This document shows, in pieces, positions 5,005-5,950 of a DNA stretch of 5,950 nucleotides (position 1 is its first letter; each line of letters opens with the position of its first letter). A model generated the notes under the pieces. That model saw only the letters and a list, made by a program, of their open reading frames with translations, ran no database searches and was not told the origin of the DNA. The translations under genes were made by a program, and so were the position numbers. Origin of the DNA: Cytophagaceae bacterium (GTDB taxonomy: Bacteria > Bacteroidota > Bacteroidia > Cytophagales > Spirosomataceae); the NCBI GenBank assembly GCA_947459055.1, contig CANHCG010000125.1, positions 1 through 5,950 of the forward strand. Direction: 5' to 3'.

Positions 5005-5950
5005 TTACCCCACTAATTTTTCCGTTTTGTTTCTAAAATAAATAAGGGCCAAAGGCACCAGACAAAGTAGCATGACAAAGGAAGCAAAGTAGAAAATATA
5101 ATCCATCGAAATCTGAGCATCTCGGAGCATTCCTCCCGCATAAATGCCGATCCCTCCCACCACACAAGCAAATAAATTTAAAATCCCATAGGCGGTAGCC
5201 CGGTATTTTTCATCAATAATCGTACACAAAATAGGCATGAGGTTCGCATCCGAAAATACCTTGGTAAAGGCATACATCATAAATCCTAAAATCGCTATTT
5301 CAATGTATGGGGTATTTACTGCTAATAAAACACCAGGAATTGCGATCAATAAGCCTATCGCCGGTATTAGCATTCGCGCTCGTTTATTGCTTTGGTTCCA
5401 GCGATCAGCCAGTAAGCCGCCGACGACAACCCCAACCATCGAAAAGGGATATAAATACCCCGTTGCATATAAGCCTGCAATTCCCTGAGAAACATGAAAA
5501 CGCTCTTGATAATACGTGGGTAGCCAGCCCATAATCAGCCAACCTACAATTCCCAATAAACACCAAAATCCAAGTAACAGCGTAAAATTGAGATTTGTCA
5601 TTAAGGTGCTCATCGTCTGAAAAAAATTGATCTTTTTTTCTTCAATGCGATTGCTGGTGGAATCTTCTCTGCGAACAGGTTTGTCTTTGAGGAAAAATGC
5701 TAATATCAAAGCATATCCAATACCCAATATGCCAAATAAATAAAAAGCATAATTCCATGTATGCATTTCGGCCAACCACCCCCCCAGAAAGCCTAAACTT
5801 TGTCCCGCGATAATGCCCGTCATATGGATTCCTACCGCTAAAGACCTCGTTTTATTGCCATGATAATCCGTAATTAGTGCCAAGGCCGCCGGCAAATAAC
5901 AGGCCTCACTGATACCCATGACAGCCCTTGTCAGTAAGAGCATATTAAAA
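5005..5950 (-). CDS. MFS transporter, anion:cation symporter-like (N-terminus outside window)
   Basis: The frame is open to the right edge, and the first visible residues belong to about the fourth transmembrane helix of a 12-helix major facilitator, so roughly the first three helices (about 80-100 residues) are missing. The ATG at 5943-5941 is internal, not the start. The visible opening, LLLTRAVMGISEACYLPAAL, matches the R-x-x-x-G-x-x-E-A...P-A signature of the ACS family (GlpT/ExuT/NanT-like carriers of organic anions, sugar acids and glycerol phosphate). About nine hydrophobic helices follow. A charged cytoplasmic loop (KDKPVRREDSTSN..EEKK) separates the two halves, and GGLLADRWNQSNKRAR is the second-half copy of the MFS loop motif G-x-L-x-D-R-x-x-x-R. 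It ends KLVG-TAA. It points toward the isomerase-like gene 158 bp downstream, suggesting uptake of a sugar acid or related compound; the substrate is inferred only from family. Confidence 0.88.
   Translation of the reverse strand, partial: FNMLLLTRAVMGISEACYLPAALALITDYHGNKTRSLAVGIHMTGIIAGQSLGFLGGWLAEMHTWNYAFYLFGILGIGYALILAFFLKDKPVRREDSTSNRIEEKKINFFQTMSTLMTNLNFTLLLGFWCLLGIVGWLIMGWLPTYYQERFHVSQGIAGLYATGYLYPFSMVGVVVGGLLADRWNQSNKRARMLIPAIGLLIAIPGVLLAVNTPYIEIAILGFMMYAFTKVFSDANLMPILCTIIDEKYRATAYGILNLFACVVGGIGIYAGGMLRDAQISMDYIFYFASFVMLLCLVPLALIYFRNKTEKLVG

Overview
The window looks like chromosomal DNA from a member of the Bacteroidota, probably a Cytophagales-like lineage. Several signs point there. 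The sequence is AT-rich, and none of the four visible start codons has a Shine-Dalgarno sequence in front of it. At least one candidate promoter fits the phylum-specific TTG-N(19-20)-TAnnTTTG pattern. The main gene is a large Pirellula/Verrucomicrobium-type dehydrogenase-cytochrome, a family also common in this phylum. The assignment to phylum is inference; nothing here fixes a genus.

Layout. The left edge (1-325, minus) holds the N-terminal part of an exported, TPR-like protein that runs off the window. It faces a tRNA-Lys(UUU) gene (460-535, plus) across a 134-bp spacer containing a 17-bp near-perfect inverted repeat. A GNRA-capped hairpin lies 2 nt before the tRNA, and a strong intrinsic terminator (546-584) lies behind it. 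Everything to the right is on the minus strand, in transcription order: an MFS transporter (5950-5005, N-terminus outside the window), an exported xylose-isomerase-like TIM-barrel protein (4846-3974), a 952-residue secreted propeller-HEAT-cytochrome c protein (3939-1081), and a small DUF3817 membrane protein (994-698). Just downstream of, and slightly overlapping, the last gene is a short decayed fragment (about 601-713) that reads like the C-terminus of a soluble PQQ-type sugar dehydrogenase.

How the genes may work together. The isomerase-like gene and the dehydrogenase-cytochrome are only 34 bp apart and almost certainly co-transcribed. The transporter is 158 bp upstream in the same direction and may belong to the same unit or supply it. 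A reasonable inference is a sugar or sugar-derivative utilisation module: oxidation in the cell envelope with electrons passed to a covalently bound heme, rearrangement by a metal-dependent TIM-barrel enzyme that also carries an export-like leader, and uptake of a product by an anion-symporter-like MFS protein. The substrate cannot be read from the sequence. The DUF3817 gene is separated by 86 bp and need not be part of it.

Two start sites were moved. The longest open frames of both the isomerase and the dehydrogenase begin at TTG, but an ATG a few codons in gives a normal signal sequence, so the ATG was used.
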